Position numbers and translations under genes: made by a program
From: Pseudomonadota bacterium
GTDB lineage: Bacteria; Pseudomonadota; Alphaproteobacteria; Rs-D84
DNA: 64,000 nt
Direction: 5' to 3'
Assembly (NCBI GenBank): GCA_023402015.1
Contig: JAEXCU010000011.1
Span: 10,226 to 74,225 of the forward strand
The notes under the pieces: generated by a model
Told to the model about the DNA's origin: nothing
The model's input: only the letters and a program-made list of their open reading frames with translations
The model's database searches: none
Part shown: one piece after another, positions 17,982-25,522 of the stretch
How positions within the stretch are numbered: position 1 is the first letter of the stretch
How the letters are laid out: each line of letters starts with the position of its first letter

Positions 17982-18551
17982 ATGAAAAAATTTATGCGTA
18001 TCTTTTTGCTGGGGCCCGGATTAATCATATCTTATCATGCAATGGCAATGTCAGATAACACGATTCAAATCTGTGATACGGGACAATTCCCCGATGATAT
18101 CGCATGTAAATTATACCTGGCGGGTTATACAATTTCATCCACAATGGCATGCAGTATGTGCACAGATATAATGGGTTGTGTTTATGATAAAATTTACAAT
18201 ATGGGCACAACAACATCATCCGCATTACAGGAATGTTATGATAACGAAGGCTATGACAATGGTGATGTTGCAGCAATATTTAACATCATTGCGGGCGGTG
18301 ATACCACAAATTTGGATGTTAATTTATCAGGGGGCAATTTTATCGCCGCATGCCAAAATTATTCTTTGTGCCAATGTTGGATTGGTACATATGGCGCAAA
18401 CGGCGAAAATATTGTGTGCAATGATTGCCCACAAAACGGATGGTCCGCCACCGGTGCCACATCCATAACCCAATGTTATATGATACCCGGTAATTCCAGT
18501 GATACAACAGGCCAATTTACATATACCGCAAATTGTTTTTATACAAATTAA
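17982..18551 (+). CDS. Cys-rich secreted protein (family member 2)
   Basis: This 189-residue protein has a signal peptide (MKKFMRIFLLGPGLIISYHAMA). Mature cysteines are grouped: MACSMCTDIMGCVYDK near residue 60, CQNYSLCQCW near 125, and the family C-terminus CNDCPQNG, TSITQCYMIPG, SDTTGQFTYTANCFYTN. The N-terminal half resembles members 5 and 6 (Cys-x-x-Cys followed by aromatic and Cys). Function unknown; a disulfide-rich exported protein is likely. It has a very strong ribosome site (AGGAGG), which could be masked by pairing with the 3' arm of the leader helix just upstream. Confidence 0.75.
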   Translation: MKKFMRIFLLGPGLIISYHAMAMSDNTIQICDTGQFPDDIACKLYLAGYTISSTMACSMCTDIMGCVYDKIYNMGTTTSSALQECYDNEGYDNGDVAAIFNIIAGGDTTNLDVNLSGGNFIAACQNYSLCQCWIGTYGANGENIVCNDCPQNGWSATGATSITQCYMIPGNSSDTTGQFTYTANCFYTN

Positions 18552-18602
18552 ATTATCGCCCCAAATCAGAAATTGGGGCGCGCGATATATTACAGAATAA
18601 CG

Positions 18603-18842
18603 TTATACGTTATTGGGTTGATTAAACAGACGAACAAATTCTTCGGGACTGGTGCTAGTTGTTATTAATATTTTGGATATTAATTTCGTAGAAGGCCAAC
18701 GTGGTTTGCCGTAAACTGTCCACCGTTTACTTTTGTTAAACGTGGTCGGATCCAAACCGCAATAAATCGCCAATCTGGAACAAGACATTTTATTTCGGGT
18801 TGCAATCATATCAATGGCATGCCATATTTCTGCATGAGTCAT
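18603..18842 (-). CDS. Small helix-turn-helix DNA-binding protein
   Basis: A 79-residue protein starting MTHAEIWHAIDMIATRNKMS. The segment SCSRLAIYCGLDPTTFNKSKR fits a helix-turn-helix, and WPSTKLISKILITTSTSPEEFVRLF resembles the N-terminal DNA-binding part of S24/LexA-like phage repressors from Alphaproteobacteria. The peptidase half is missing, so it cannot self-cleave. The start at 18842 is set by the GGGGGAGAG ribosome site; an upstream in-frame start is less likely. It lies convergent to the Cys-rich gene to its left. Confidence 0.65.
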   Translation of the reverse strand: MTHAEIWHAIDMIATRNKMSCSRLAIYCGLDPTTFNKSKRWTVYGKPRWPSTKLISKILITTSTSPEEFVRLFNQPNNV

Positions 18843-18960
18843 TTTCTCTCCCCCTTTTTTAATACAGGAATAAGTTGTAATTTTGATTGATAAAACAAAT
18901 GTATTCAATGGTTAATTCTTTGTAAAAATTCCTATTATTGGTTAAAAGAAAAAATGATTG

Positions 18961-18989
18961 TTGACTTACCGGGTGTAAAACCGTAAAAT
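18961..18989 (+). promoter_or_regulatory. Sigma70-like promoter
   Basis: TTGACT, 17-base spacer, TAAAAT, pointing at the type 2 element and the Cys-rich gene at 19226. The gene-free stretch 18843-19047 holds little else. Confidence 0.55.
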
Positions 18990-19047
18990 TTATATGATTT
19001 ATACCAGAAAACCATGGAATTTTGATTAAATTCCCGGTGAATAATGT

Positions 19048-19150
19048 GCCTAATGCAAACCTCCGTTTATAATAGGTTTTATCGCCTGTAAAAAAGTCCT
19101 GGATTTCTGCATTTTTTTCTCCTCTTTTTTCGCCGAATCCAAACGGAGGA
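19048..19150 (+). ncRNA. Type 2 leader element, copy 1
   Basis: Box 1 GCCTAATGCAAAC (19048-19060) and box 2 GCCGAATCCAAAC (19132-19144) are 84 bp apart. CCTCCGTTT after box 1 pairs with AAACGGAGG overlapping box 2 (9 bp). Between them lies GGATTTCTGCATTTTTTT, the core conserved in the other copies. The opposite strand carries GGAGAAAAAAATG and a 20-codon frame ending within box 1. Read rightwards it would be the 5' leader of the Cys-rich gene at 19226. Confidence 0.6.
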
Positions 19151-19225
19151 TTACTTTCTTCTTTTATTTTAATCGTATCGTTAACGTCAACATGCATTTT
19201 CCGACCTGCATTTGGATATGGATAC

Positions 19226-19762
19226 ATGTGTCAAATGGATGCAGATTGCGCAGCCGGCCAAAAATGCTGTAATGGTTTATGCTATCAAGAAGATTACGAA
19301 GGCGATTGTCCCAGTGGTGGTGGCGGTGGCGGCGGCAGTTGCGGCAGCAGCGGTTGTTATTGCGTAAATTCCAATTCATGTTGGGACGGGTATTATTGTA
19401 AACTTAATTCCGGTGGTACATCAGGCACATGCCAACCAATTCCCGATTGTTCCCAGGGTTGCACAAATTGCGATACAACCACCTGGACATCATACAGCAC
19501 CGGATATCAATCACGCGTTTATGCCACATGTGATTGCACAACATGCAGCAAAAGAACACAATATCGTTGCGCGGCGGGTTATTATGGCACCCCCAGCACC
19601 GGAACCAGCGGTTGTACCAAATGCCCGTCATCCGGTACATCACGCGAAACGTGTACCGCGGGCAGCACATCTGCAACATCATGTTATTTACCGGCCAGTG
19701 TATTTATCAGCGATGCGGCAGGTAAATATCAATTTACAACGAATTGTTTTTACACAAATTAA
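19226..19762 (+). CDS. Cys-rich secreted protein (family member 3), start uncertain
   Basis: From ATG 19226 the product is 178 residues with about 24 cysteines: CQMDADCAAGQKCCNGLCY (resembling a disulfide-knot repeat), a poly-Gly linker, CGSSGCYCVNSNSCWDGYYC, then CTKCPSSG, SATSCYLPAS, SDAAGKYQFTTNCFYTN at the end. The frame stays open upstream to a stop at 19073 and encodes a good signal sequence (GGLLSSFILIVSLTSTC, ending in AFGYG), but no ATG, GTG or TTG precedes it; only ATT at 19103. Either a rare start codon is used or the start was lost when the type 2 element box 2 fused to the signal peptide. Confidence 0.65.
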   Translation: MCQMDADCAAGQKCCNGLCYQEDYEGDCPSGGGGGGGSCGSSGCYCVNSNSCWDGYYCKLNSGGTSGTCQPIPDCSQGCTNCDTTTWTSYSTGYQSRVYATCDCTTCSKRTQYRCAAGYYGTPSTGTSGCTKCPSSGTSRETCTAGSTSATSCYLPASVFISDAAGKYQFTTNCFYTN

Positions 19763-19787
19763 CCAAAATCCCACGCTGGTGGGATTT

Positions 19788-20198
19788 TTATTCACACCAC
19801 CCTGCCCGGCGGCCGCCATTATATGGGCGGCCCAATTTTTCATTTATTAAGACAATCCCAACATCACGACCATTGGGCATGATAACGTTTGCATCAATTC
19901 TGCCCAGATATTTATCATCTTTGATATTTGCCAGTTCAACGCGACTGCCAATCGGAATTAATTCACCCAATCTGTCCCGCGCACGTTTTGCGGCGACAAT
20001 TTCCGCCGCGCATTCACCATGAATTTCAGGTGTATCAATATTTATCAAACGAACACGCACGGGAATACTGATGTCATCATCCACATGTGCAAAACCTGCA
20101 AAAGTATCACCATCAAAAATATATTCCACCGTCGCCGGCATGGCATATGAATTCATGCAGTAAAACAACATAAAAATACTAAATATTATTTTCTTCAT
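19788..20198 (-). CDS. Staphylococcal nuclease-like secreted protein
   Basis: A 136-residue protein with a signal peptide (MKKIIFSIFMLFYCMNSYAMP). The SNase fold signature is present: VEYIFDGDTFAG, RVRLINIDTPEIHGECAAEI (Arg and Asp/Glu of the Ca site) and DKYLGRIDANVIMPNGRDV. Such proteins cut DNA or RNA outside the cytoplasm with Ca2+. It ends soon after NEKLGRPYNGGRRAGWC, a compact version. The conserved catalytic Glu position aligns with TPEIH; the second Arg is in LGRI. Activity is likely but unproven. Confidence 0.75.
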   Translation of the reverse strand: MKKIIFSIFMLFYCMNSYAMPATVEYIFDGDTFAGFAHVDDDISIPVRVRLINIDTPEIHGECAAEIVAAKRARDRLGELIPIGSRVELANIKDDKYLGRIDANVIMPNGRDVGIVLINEKLGRPYNGGRRAGWCE

Positions 20199-20234
20199 AT
20201 AATCATCTTAATAATTAAATAAAATAATTAAAAG

Positions 20235-20258
20235 TAAAACCGCCATTGGCGGTTTTAC
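20235..20258. terminator. Terminator between tolB and the nuclease gene
   Basis: TAAAACCGCCA/TGGCGGTTTTA palindrome, directly beyond the tolB stop. Confidence 0.75.
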
Positions 20259-20263
20259 AGTCA

Positions 20264-21583
20264 TTAGGGTAATTTCGGGGACCAGGTGGGTTCCACACCA
20301 TTAACATCATCAGGCAATTCAATGTCATATACATTTTGACCGGTAATATCAACACTGCGGATATGACTGATGCGTTCTATGCCGTCCAATGCACGTTCTG
20401 TTTCATAATAAACAACGCGGCGACTGCCCGGGGCCCAGGACGGGGCCTCCATATACCAACCACCGGCCAATATTTTTTCATTGCGACCGCGTGGATCCAT
20501 AATGCCGATATAAAACGTATTATCGGCCATTTTGGTAAATGCGATAAACTGGCCATCGGGCGACCACGCCGGCGTGGCATAACGACCCGCCCCGTATGTC
20601 AGGCGATTTTCCACGCCCGTTTCCAAATCCAAAACGTGAATTTGTTGATTACCGGAACGGTCTGAATTAAACGCCATTTTTTTACCGTCCGGGGAATAAG
20701 ACGGACTGGTATTTAATGAATTGCCAAATGTTAATTGACGCAGCGCTTTGGATTCAATGTCATATTCATAAATATGTGTGATTCCATTTTTAACCAAAGA
20801 TAACGCAATCTTGGTTCCGTCGGGTGAAAAACGCGGTGCAAAGTTCATCCCGCCAAATTGCCCCAGGCGTCGTTGTTCACCGGTATCTAAATCCAATGTC
20901 CAGACCATTGGATCGTCATCGCGGAACGATAAAAATACAACTGTCTGCATGTTGGGTGAAAAATGCGGCGACATAACAAAAGTTTTTTTATCAGACAAAT
21001 AACGCATACCATGACCGTCTTGGTCCATTATCGCCATTCTTTTTACACGATTATGTACCGGGCCGGTTTCGGCGATAAATACAATTTGCGTATCAAAATA
21101 TCCGATTTCACCGGTCAGGCGTTCATAAATTGCGTCCGCCATAATATGGGCCAAACGCCGCGCAGATTTCCGGGAAGATACCAGTGATTGCGCCTCTATC
21201 TGTTCTTTGCCATTAATATCCCAGACATAGAATTCCAATTTATACTTGCCACCGGCCTGAGCAGATAATTCGGCCTGGACCAATACCTGGGCCTTGATTG
21301 CCATCCATGATTGAAAGTTCGGTAATTCACCCATTTTTACATACTCAGGAAATGCATCATGCGAAACAATGCGAAACAATCCGGTGGATTTTAAATCTGA
21401 TTCAACCACGCCACGTATCATCGCGGCATCTTTGGTGGAAACATCACCTTTGACCTGAAACTTTTGCACGGCAACCGGAATGGGTTCCGTCGCCCCGGCA
21501 ATAATATCCACCTTTAATTCACCGCGCGCTGGAATAATTACCAGGGTGCACAATACCAGAAAAGACATTAATTTTTTCAACAT
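20264..21583 (-). CDS. tolB: Tol-Pal system protein TolB
   Basis: Periplasmic TolB (439 residues) binds Pal and the Tol inner-membrane complex during outer-membrane constriction. It has a signal peptide (MLKKLMSFLVLCTLVIIPARG), an N-terminal alpha/beta domain, and a six-bladed propeller with repeated SPDG motifs: PRFSPDGTKIAL, PSYSPDGKKMAFNSDR, PAWSPDGQFIAFTK. It is standalone here; tolQRA were not found in the window and pal is 6 kb away. The start follows GGAAAGGAAA. Confidence 0.95.
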   Translation of the reverse strand: MLKKLMSFLVLCTLVIIPARGELKVDIIAGATEPIPVAVQKFQVKGDVSTKDAAMIRGVVESDLKSTGLFRIVSHDAFPEYVKMGELPNFQSWMAIKAQVLVQAELSAQAGGKYKLEFYVWDINGKEQIEAQSLVSSRKSARRLAHIMADAIYERLTGEIGYFDTQIVFIAETGPVHNRVKRMAIMDQDGHGMRYLSDKKTFVMSPHFSPNMQTVVFLSFRDDDPMVWTLDLDTGEQRRLGQFGGMNFAPRFSPDGTKIALSLVKNGITHIYEYDIESKALRQLTFGNSLNTSPSYSPDGKKMAFNSDRSGNQQIHVLDLETGVENRLTYGAGRYATPAWSPDGQFIAFTKMADNTFYIGIMDPRGRNEKILAGGWYMEAPSWAPGSRRVVYYETERALDGIERISHIRSVDITGQNVYDIELPDDVNGVEPTWSPKLP

Positions 21584-21786
21584 ACGGGTTTCCTTTCCAT
21601 AAAAACAATCATTCGTAATTTTATATACATATTATTAAAAAAGCAAGGCCGCCCACCAACCATTTTAATCCCAACGGTCCTGGGATTTTATCACCCACAC
21701 ATCAAAATTAATCGCATTTTTACAACAATACACCTGCCCACACGAACGACATTACACACGTGATTACAGACGCAATTACAAATGTA

Positions 21787-21814
21787 TTGACATACGCCAA
21801 TACAATGTTATAGT
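21787..21814 (+). promoter_or_regulatory. Promoter with overlapping inverted half-sites
   Basis: TTGACA, 16-base spacer, TATAGT. Half-sites CAATAC and GTATTG occur at 21798-21803 and again downstream near 21832, bracketing the -10 box, as expected for an autoregulated small DNA-binding protein. Confidence 0.6.
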
Positions 21815-21859
21815 CATCTGTAAAGACGTCAGTATTGTGGTTTGTATAGGAGATTGTGT

Positions 21860-22084
21860 ATGCCAAACGTTATGCAGCAATTGTTCATTATGAACATAGA
21901 ATCATTGCTGAAAGAATATGCGGCCTATCGCACTTTTAATAAATCAGATTGCGTTATAAACATGCGCATTCCGCGTCCAATTTTGGACCGGATTAAGCAA
22001 TTGGCTGAACAACAACACGTTCCATATCAGTCATTAATATCGTCGGTATTATTTTCCCTGGCGAACATAGAAGACGGAAAATAA
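21860..22084 (+). CDS. Ribbon-helix-helix antitoxin-like protein
   Basis: A 74-residue protein whose second half, CVINMRIPRPILDRIKQLAEQQHVPYQSLISSVL, fits CopG/BrnA-type antitoxins: a short beta strand, then two helices with the conserved Pro-Tyr-Gln turn. The start at 21860 follows AGGAG; the upstream TTG is less likely. No toxin gene lies next to it. It could be a solitary transcriptional repressor acting on its own promoter, where inverted half-sites are visible. Confidence 0.65.
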   Translation: MPNVMQQLFIMNIESLLKEYAAYRTFNKSDCVINMRIPRPILDRIKQLAEQQHVPYQSLISSVLFSLANIEDGK

Positions 22085-22179
22085 CCCCCGCATTTCTTTT
22101 TCATTTTTTCGCTCTTTATTGCTGCTGCACGCGGTTGCCGAAACAATAAAAAATTTTATTTAATAAATTTATATTTAAT

Positions 22180-22495
22180 TTCGTCGTCCCTATTTCCGTC
22201 TGGACCACCCACGTAAATTTCATTTGCGCGGGGCCCGGACGCAGGAATGACAAATTGGGGGAACGTAGTAAAGACAAATGAAAGTATGCGGGAATGACAA
22301 AATCAGCAATTCACGTATCACTATCTCATTGCAACGAAGTACAGTTTATTCACCATTGTCATTGCCAGGACCAATGCCATTTTCCCCTTTGTCATTGCCA
22401 GGACCAACGGGACGAAGCAATCCAGTTTATTAATGAACTTTGCTACCTTATATAATGATTACCGCGGTCGTTTCACTCCCTCGCAATGACAAAAG
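22180..22495. repeat. REP-like repeat cluster
   Basis: Within this 470-base gene-free stretch are several copies of a short family: GTCATTGCCAGGACCAA at ~22354 and 22390, GACGAAGCAATCCAGTTTATT, and CCGCGGTCGTTTCACTCC (22462-22479) leading into CTCGCAATGACA. The last block occurs inverted at 25187-25216. Also GGAATGACAAA twice. They look like dispersed REP elements. Confidence 0.7.
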
Positions 22496-22557
22496 CGAAT
22501 AAAACAAAAAACGGGGCGCCATATTGGCGTCCCGTTTTTTGTTTTTATTATTGACTA

Positions 22558-22914
22558 TTACCAGTTCATGATAATCTGGCTGCAACCGATTGCATTCATA
22601 CCGGTTGAGCTTAAGAAGAACTGCAAAACAACCCCGATACCAAACAGCAATACAAACCCAACCAGCATACCGGTACCCTTGTCTTTCAGGTCATCTTTTT
22701 TAACATCACCCTTGGAAATATATCCCCATGCCCATCCGGCAATTGTAAACGCCGCACCAACGAATGCCAGTGTACGCAGAATTTGGAACACGCCATGCAT
22801 TTGCTGTATCAATGCGCACAGACCACTGTTGTTAACGCCCGGGGCCGCAAACGCCGCCGTGGAAACCATAACGCCAATCAGCGCCATATTTATTTTTTTT
22901 GCCAATTTTTTCAT
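22558..22914 (-). CDS. TrbC/VirB2-like small membrane protein
   Basis: A 118-residue protein with a signal-like N-terminus (MKKLAKKINMALIGVMVSTAAFA), then two hydrophobic helices (FQILRTLAFVGAAFTIAGWAWGYI and GMLVGFVLLFGIGVVLQFFL) separated by a Lys/Asp-rich loop. This is the pattern of VirB2/TrbC pilin subunits. No other type IV secretion gene is nearby, so it may act alone or with a distant locus. One Cys pair (C32, C111) could form a disulfide. Confidence 0.6.
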   Translation of the reverse strand: MKKLAKKINMALIGVMVSTAAFAAPGVNNSGLCALIQQMHGVFQILRTLAFVGAAFTIAGWAWGYISKGDVKKDDLKDKGTGMLVGFVLLFGIGVVLQFFLSSTGMNAIGCSQIIMNW

Positions 22915-23035
22915 ATAAAACCCCTTTCCTTTTCTGTAATTTTATCATAAATTTTGCCACCATTCAAGCATCATAAACGTCATAAAAAATCGCCGCCAAA
23001 TTTGGCGACGATTTCAGTAATGCGCATTTGTTCAC

Positions 23036-23392
23036 TTAGATTGCCGGAACAATAATATATCTGCGTTTCAAAACCGGCTGGTTGCATGCTTGGCATGGGC
23101 ATGTTGGTGCAACATCGGCCGCCTGGGTCAGAACTTTGCGTGCCGGTTGCGGAATTAAACCTTCGTTGTCGCGGTTGAATAAATCGGCACAACGTGTATT
23201 GCGGTAAACAACTTTTTTGTTTGCGTCCATTCCGGAAATATCGCGGGAATAATTACGGCCATATTCGCCGGCATAATAAATGCAGTCTTCGCCGTCTTGG
23301 GTGTATCTGACACCGCCCTTGTAATAATCATAATAACCACCACATCCGGCCAATGCCGTCAGGGCCAAAACAGAAACAAACATTTTCTTCAT
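23036..23392 (-). CDS. Small lipoprotein of unknown function
   Basis: A 118-residue lipoprotein: lipobox LAGC (Cys 17) followed by GGYYDYYKGGVRYTQDGEDC. It contains two further Cys clusters, including TCPCQACNQPVLKRRY near the C-terminus, which could bind metal or form disulfides. It is not recognised. It sits in a run of unrelated single genes, with its own AAAAGGA-type ribosome site. Confidence 0.6.
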   Translation of the reverse strand: MKKMFVSVLALTALAGCGGYYDYYKGGVRYTQDGEDCIYYAGEYGRNYSRDISGMDANKKVVYRNTRCADLFNRDNEGLIPQPARKVLTQAADVAPTCPCQACNQPVLKRRYIIVPAI

Positions 23393-23547
23393 AACACGTG
23401 TCCTTTTAAAATCGTTTTATACCCTGTCCATCTCCCCGATTCGTATGTATTTATTGTTGCACAAAAACCGACGTTGTCAAGGCGCAGGTAAAAAATAAAG
23501 GCGCGAAATAATTAGAAATATGCTATAATTTCCGCAAAGGTGAAAAT

Positions 23548-24492
23548 ATGAAATATACAGATTTTGGATTGGTAAATACGCGCGAAATGTTCGCGGATGC
23601 AATTGCCCGCGGATATGCGGTACCGGCATTTAATTTTTACAACATGGAAACGATGCAGGCAATTTTATCCGCCGCCCGCGACACGCACAGCCCTGTTATT
23701 TTGGCGGTATCAGAATCGGCATTAAAATATATGGGCGGCGATACATTAATGGGAATGATTTCCGGCCAGAAATTAACACCGTCTGACGGGGTTGCATTGC
23801 ATTTAGACCATGGGTCTTCATTTGTTGCATGCGCGACGGCGGTTGATTTGGGATTTTCATCCGTCATGATAGACGGCAGCAGCCTGCCATACGATGAAAA
23901 CATCGCCCTGGCCCGCCGCGTTGTGGAATACGCACATAAAAACGATGTATCAGTAGAGGCCGAATTGGGCCAATTAACCGGTATCGAGGACGAAAACACA
24001 TTCAGCGATATTTCCAGTTATACAAACCCGCGCGATGCAATTAACTTTGTCCAGGAAACAGGAATTGATTCCCTGGCCATTGCAATCGGCACCAGCCACG
24101 GCGCATACAAACGCAAAGGCGATGATGAAGAACTGCGATTTGATATTTTAACGGAAATTGCGGCGGCATTGCCCGAATTCCCATTGGTATTGCATGGCGC
24201 ATCAACAATTCCCGGCCAGTTTGTTAAAACCATAAACGAATTCGGCGGTGAATTGTCCGGTGCACGCGGAATTCCGGCGGAACAATTGCGCCGCGCCGTA
24301 GAGATGAACATTTGCAAGATTAACATAGACAGTGATTCCAGATTGGCATTCACCGCATCGGTGCGACTGAACCTGGCCCAGCATCCGACAAACTTTAACC
24401 CGCGCGAATATTTATCGTCAGGCCGCGGCGCAATGCATGCAAATTGCATTGCCGAAATCCGCGACATCATGGGTTCAGAAAACCGGATTTAA
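23548..24492 (+). CDS. Class II fructose-bisphosphate aldolase
   Basis: A 314-residue zinc-dependent aldolase that cleaves ketose bisphosphates. VPAFNFYNMETMQAI, LHLDHGSSF (metal His), MIDGSSLPYDENI, SVEAELGQLTGIEDE and LVLHGASTIPGQFV (second metal His) are in order, with NIDSDSRLAFTASVR near the end. The class II FbaA/GatY family includes tagatose-bisphosphate aldolases, so the fructose-1,6 assignment is likely but not proved. The stop is 6 bases before the next gene, suggesting a pair. Confidence 0.9.
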   Translation: MKYTDFGLVNTREMFADAIARGYAVPAFNFYNMETMQAILSAARDTHSPVILAVSESALKYMGGDTLMGMISGQKLTPSDGVALHLDHGSSFVACATAVDLGFSSVMIDGSSLPYDENIALARRVVEYAHKNDVSVEAELGQLTGIEDENTFSDISSYTNPRDAINFVQETGIDSLAIAIGTSHGAYKRKGDDEELRFDILTEIAAALPEFPLVLHGASTIPGQFVKTINEFGGELSGARGIPAEQLRRAVEMNICKINIDSDSRLAFTASVRLNLAQHPTNFNPREYLSSGRGAMHANCIAEIRDIMGSENRI

Positions 24493-24497
24493 AAATT

Positions 24498-24947
24498 ATG
24501 CCAAATAAATTTAACATTGAAAATATTCATGACGGCACCCAACTGACAATTGAAAACCAAAATTATGTGGTGGTCGGAATGGCGCAGTATAAAACGCATG
24601 ACGGCGCAACATATTATAAAATATTTCTGTCAGACAATCATGTAATCTGCACAGATTCATCCAATGATGACGTACTGGAATTTGGTCATGAAATTCCCCC
24701 TGTGATTTATGAAGCACCCTTTCCAAATGAAATAGAATATGGTGGCGAAATTTATTCATTGGATATATCCGCGCATCAGATTTTACAAAAAAAATTCTTT
24801 GGCATTGTGGAAAGCGATTGCGATTTTTGGGATTATAAAAATGACGACAAAAAAATTTCTGTCGGCATTTTATGCCCCAGCAAAAAACGCGCAGATGTAG
24901 CAATTAAAATGATTAATAAAAACCTGATTCAAATAACCAAAATTTAA
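24498..24947 (+). CDS. Hypothetical protein downstream of aldolase
   Basis: A 149-residue acidic protein without signal peptide or membrane helix, starting MPNKFNIENIHDG. Predicted beta-rich first half (TQLTIENQNYVVVGMAQYKT..YYKIFLSD), then a mixed second half with DFWDYKNDDKKIS. It is not recognised with confidence; the N-terminal half is loosely like DUF4178-type small beta domains. The short gap behind the aldolase implies co-transcription. Confidence 0.5.
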   Translation: MPNKFNIENIHDGTQLTIENQNYVVVGMAQYKTHDGATYYKIFLSDNHVICTDSSNDDVLEFGHEIPPVIYEAPFPNEIEYGGEIYSLDISAHQILQKKFFGIVESDCDFWDYKNDDKKISVGILCPSKKRADVAIKMINKNLIQITKI

Positions 24948-24951
24948 GTAT

Positions 24952-24980
24952 TTGCAAAGTTAAAACGCATATTATATAAT
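24952..24980 (+). promoter_or_regulatory. Strong sigma70-like promoter of leader copy B
   Basis: TTGCAA, exactly 17 bases, TATAAT. The predicted start is about 24987, which places the 5' hairpin of the type 1 element at the RNA 5' end. Confidence 0.8.
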
Positions 24981-24986
24981 TCCCAT

Positions 24987-25136
24987 GCATCGGCCGATTA
25001 CCGATGCGGGGTGTGATAACCCTTTAAGACACTTTTTACTCCACATTGGTTGGAGGGTCGCGAATATCCAATAAGCGACACTATTGTCTTAGTAGTTATC
25101 AACCTCCAACCGCCCTTAATCACGGCGGTGTTTTTA
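24987..25136 (+). ncRNA. Type 1 leader RNA, copy B
   Basis: 5' hairpin CATCGG/CCGATG (24988-25006); GGGGTGTGATAACCC (25008-25022); CTCCA arm (25039-25043) opposing TGGAG; P1 GGTTGGAGG (25048-25056) with CCTCCAACC (25103-25111); inner stem GTCGC/GCGAC; second stem ACTA/TAGT; terminator CCGCC/GGCGG (25110-25114, 25124-25128) plus T run. It has its own clear promoter, so the transcript is about 145 nt. Unlike the other copies it precedes a small HTH gene rather than a Cys-rich one. Confidence 0.75.
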
Positions 25137-25141
25137 TTAAC

Positions 25142-25223
25142 TGGATTGCCACGCTGCACTTCGTTTGCTGGCAATGACAATTCTCTGTCATTGCGAGGGA
25201 GTGAAACGACCGCGGCAATCCAT
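25142..25223. repeat. REP/MITE-like palindromic unit
   Basis: An 82-bp imperfect palindrome bounded by TGGATTGCC and GGCAATCCA with inner GGCAATGACA/TGTCATTGCG arms. Its right half (25187-25216) recurs inverted at 22462-22491. It separates leader B from the following gene. Confidence 0.75.
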
Positions 25224-25246
25224 ACAAAAAACAGAGAGGAAAAAAC

Positions 25247-25471
25247 ATGACAACATTAATTGATTCAAAATACGTCGGCGCAGCGTTGTGCTGTGCACGA
25301 CGCAACGCAGCGTTCAGTCGGATAGAGGCCGCCAGAATGCTGAACACATCGTACCAGGAATTATTACGATACGAACATGGCCAGGCGGTTATACCGCGGG
25401 CGATGCTGCACAGTTTGCTGACATTGGGATTTATGATGATGCGCGCGCGAAACTTTGTCCGCAACCAATAA
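25247..25471 (+). CDS. Small XRE-like helix-turn-helix protein
   Basis: This 74-residue protein has a helix-turn-helix in residues 10-50: VGAALCCARRNAAFSRIEAARMLNTSYQELLRYEHG, the shape of Cro/C1-type domains. No effector domain. The ribosome site AGAGAGGAAAA and ATG 25247 are clear. It lies downstream of leader B, but a REP unit intervenes. A terminator follows the stop. Confidence 0.65.
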   Translation: MTTLIDSKYVGAALCCARRNAAFSRIEAARMLNTSYQELLRYEHGQAVIPRAMLHSLLTLGFMMMRARNFVRNQ

Positions 25472-25500
25472 CCAATCCCCCATGACGGGGGATTTTTACA
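25472..25500 (+). terminator. Intrinsic terminator
   Basis: AATCCCCCATGACGGGGGATT stem-loop with T run. A nearly identical hairpin occurs at 26408-26431 without an obvious gene. Confidence 0.8.
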
Positions 25501-25522
25501 AAGCCATATAACAAAATTTGCC

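Noticed and set aside
18859..19227. Leftward 122-codon reading frame
   Set aside because: It runs antisense across the type 2 element and signal peptide region, has biased composition and no ribosome site.
22085..22557. A hidden gene in the 470-base gap
   Set aside because: No frame longer than about 50 codons with a start; explained by REP repeats.
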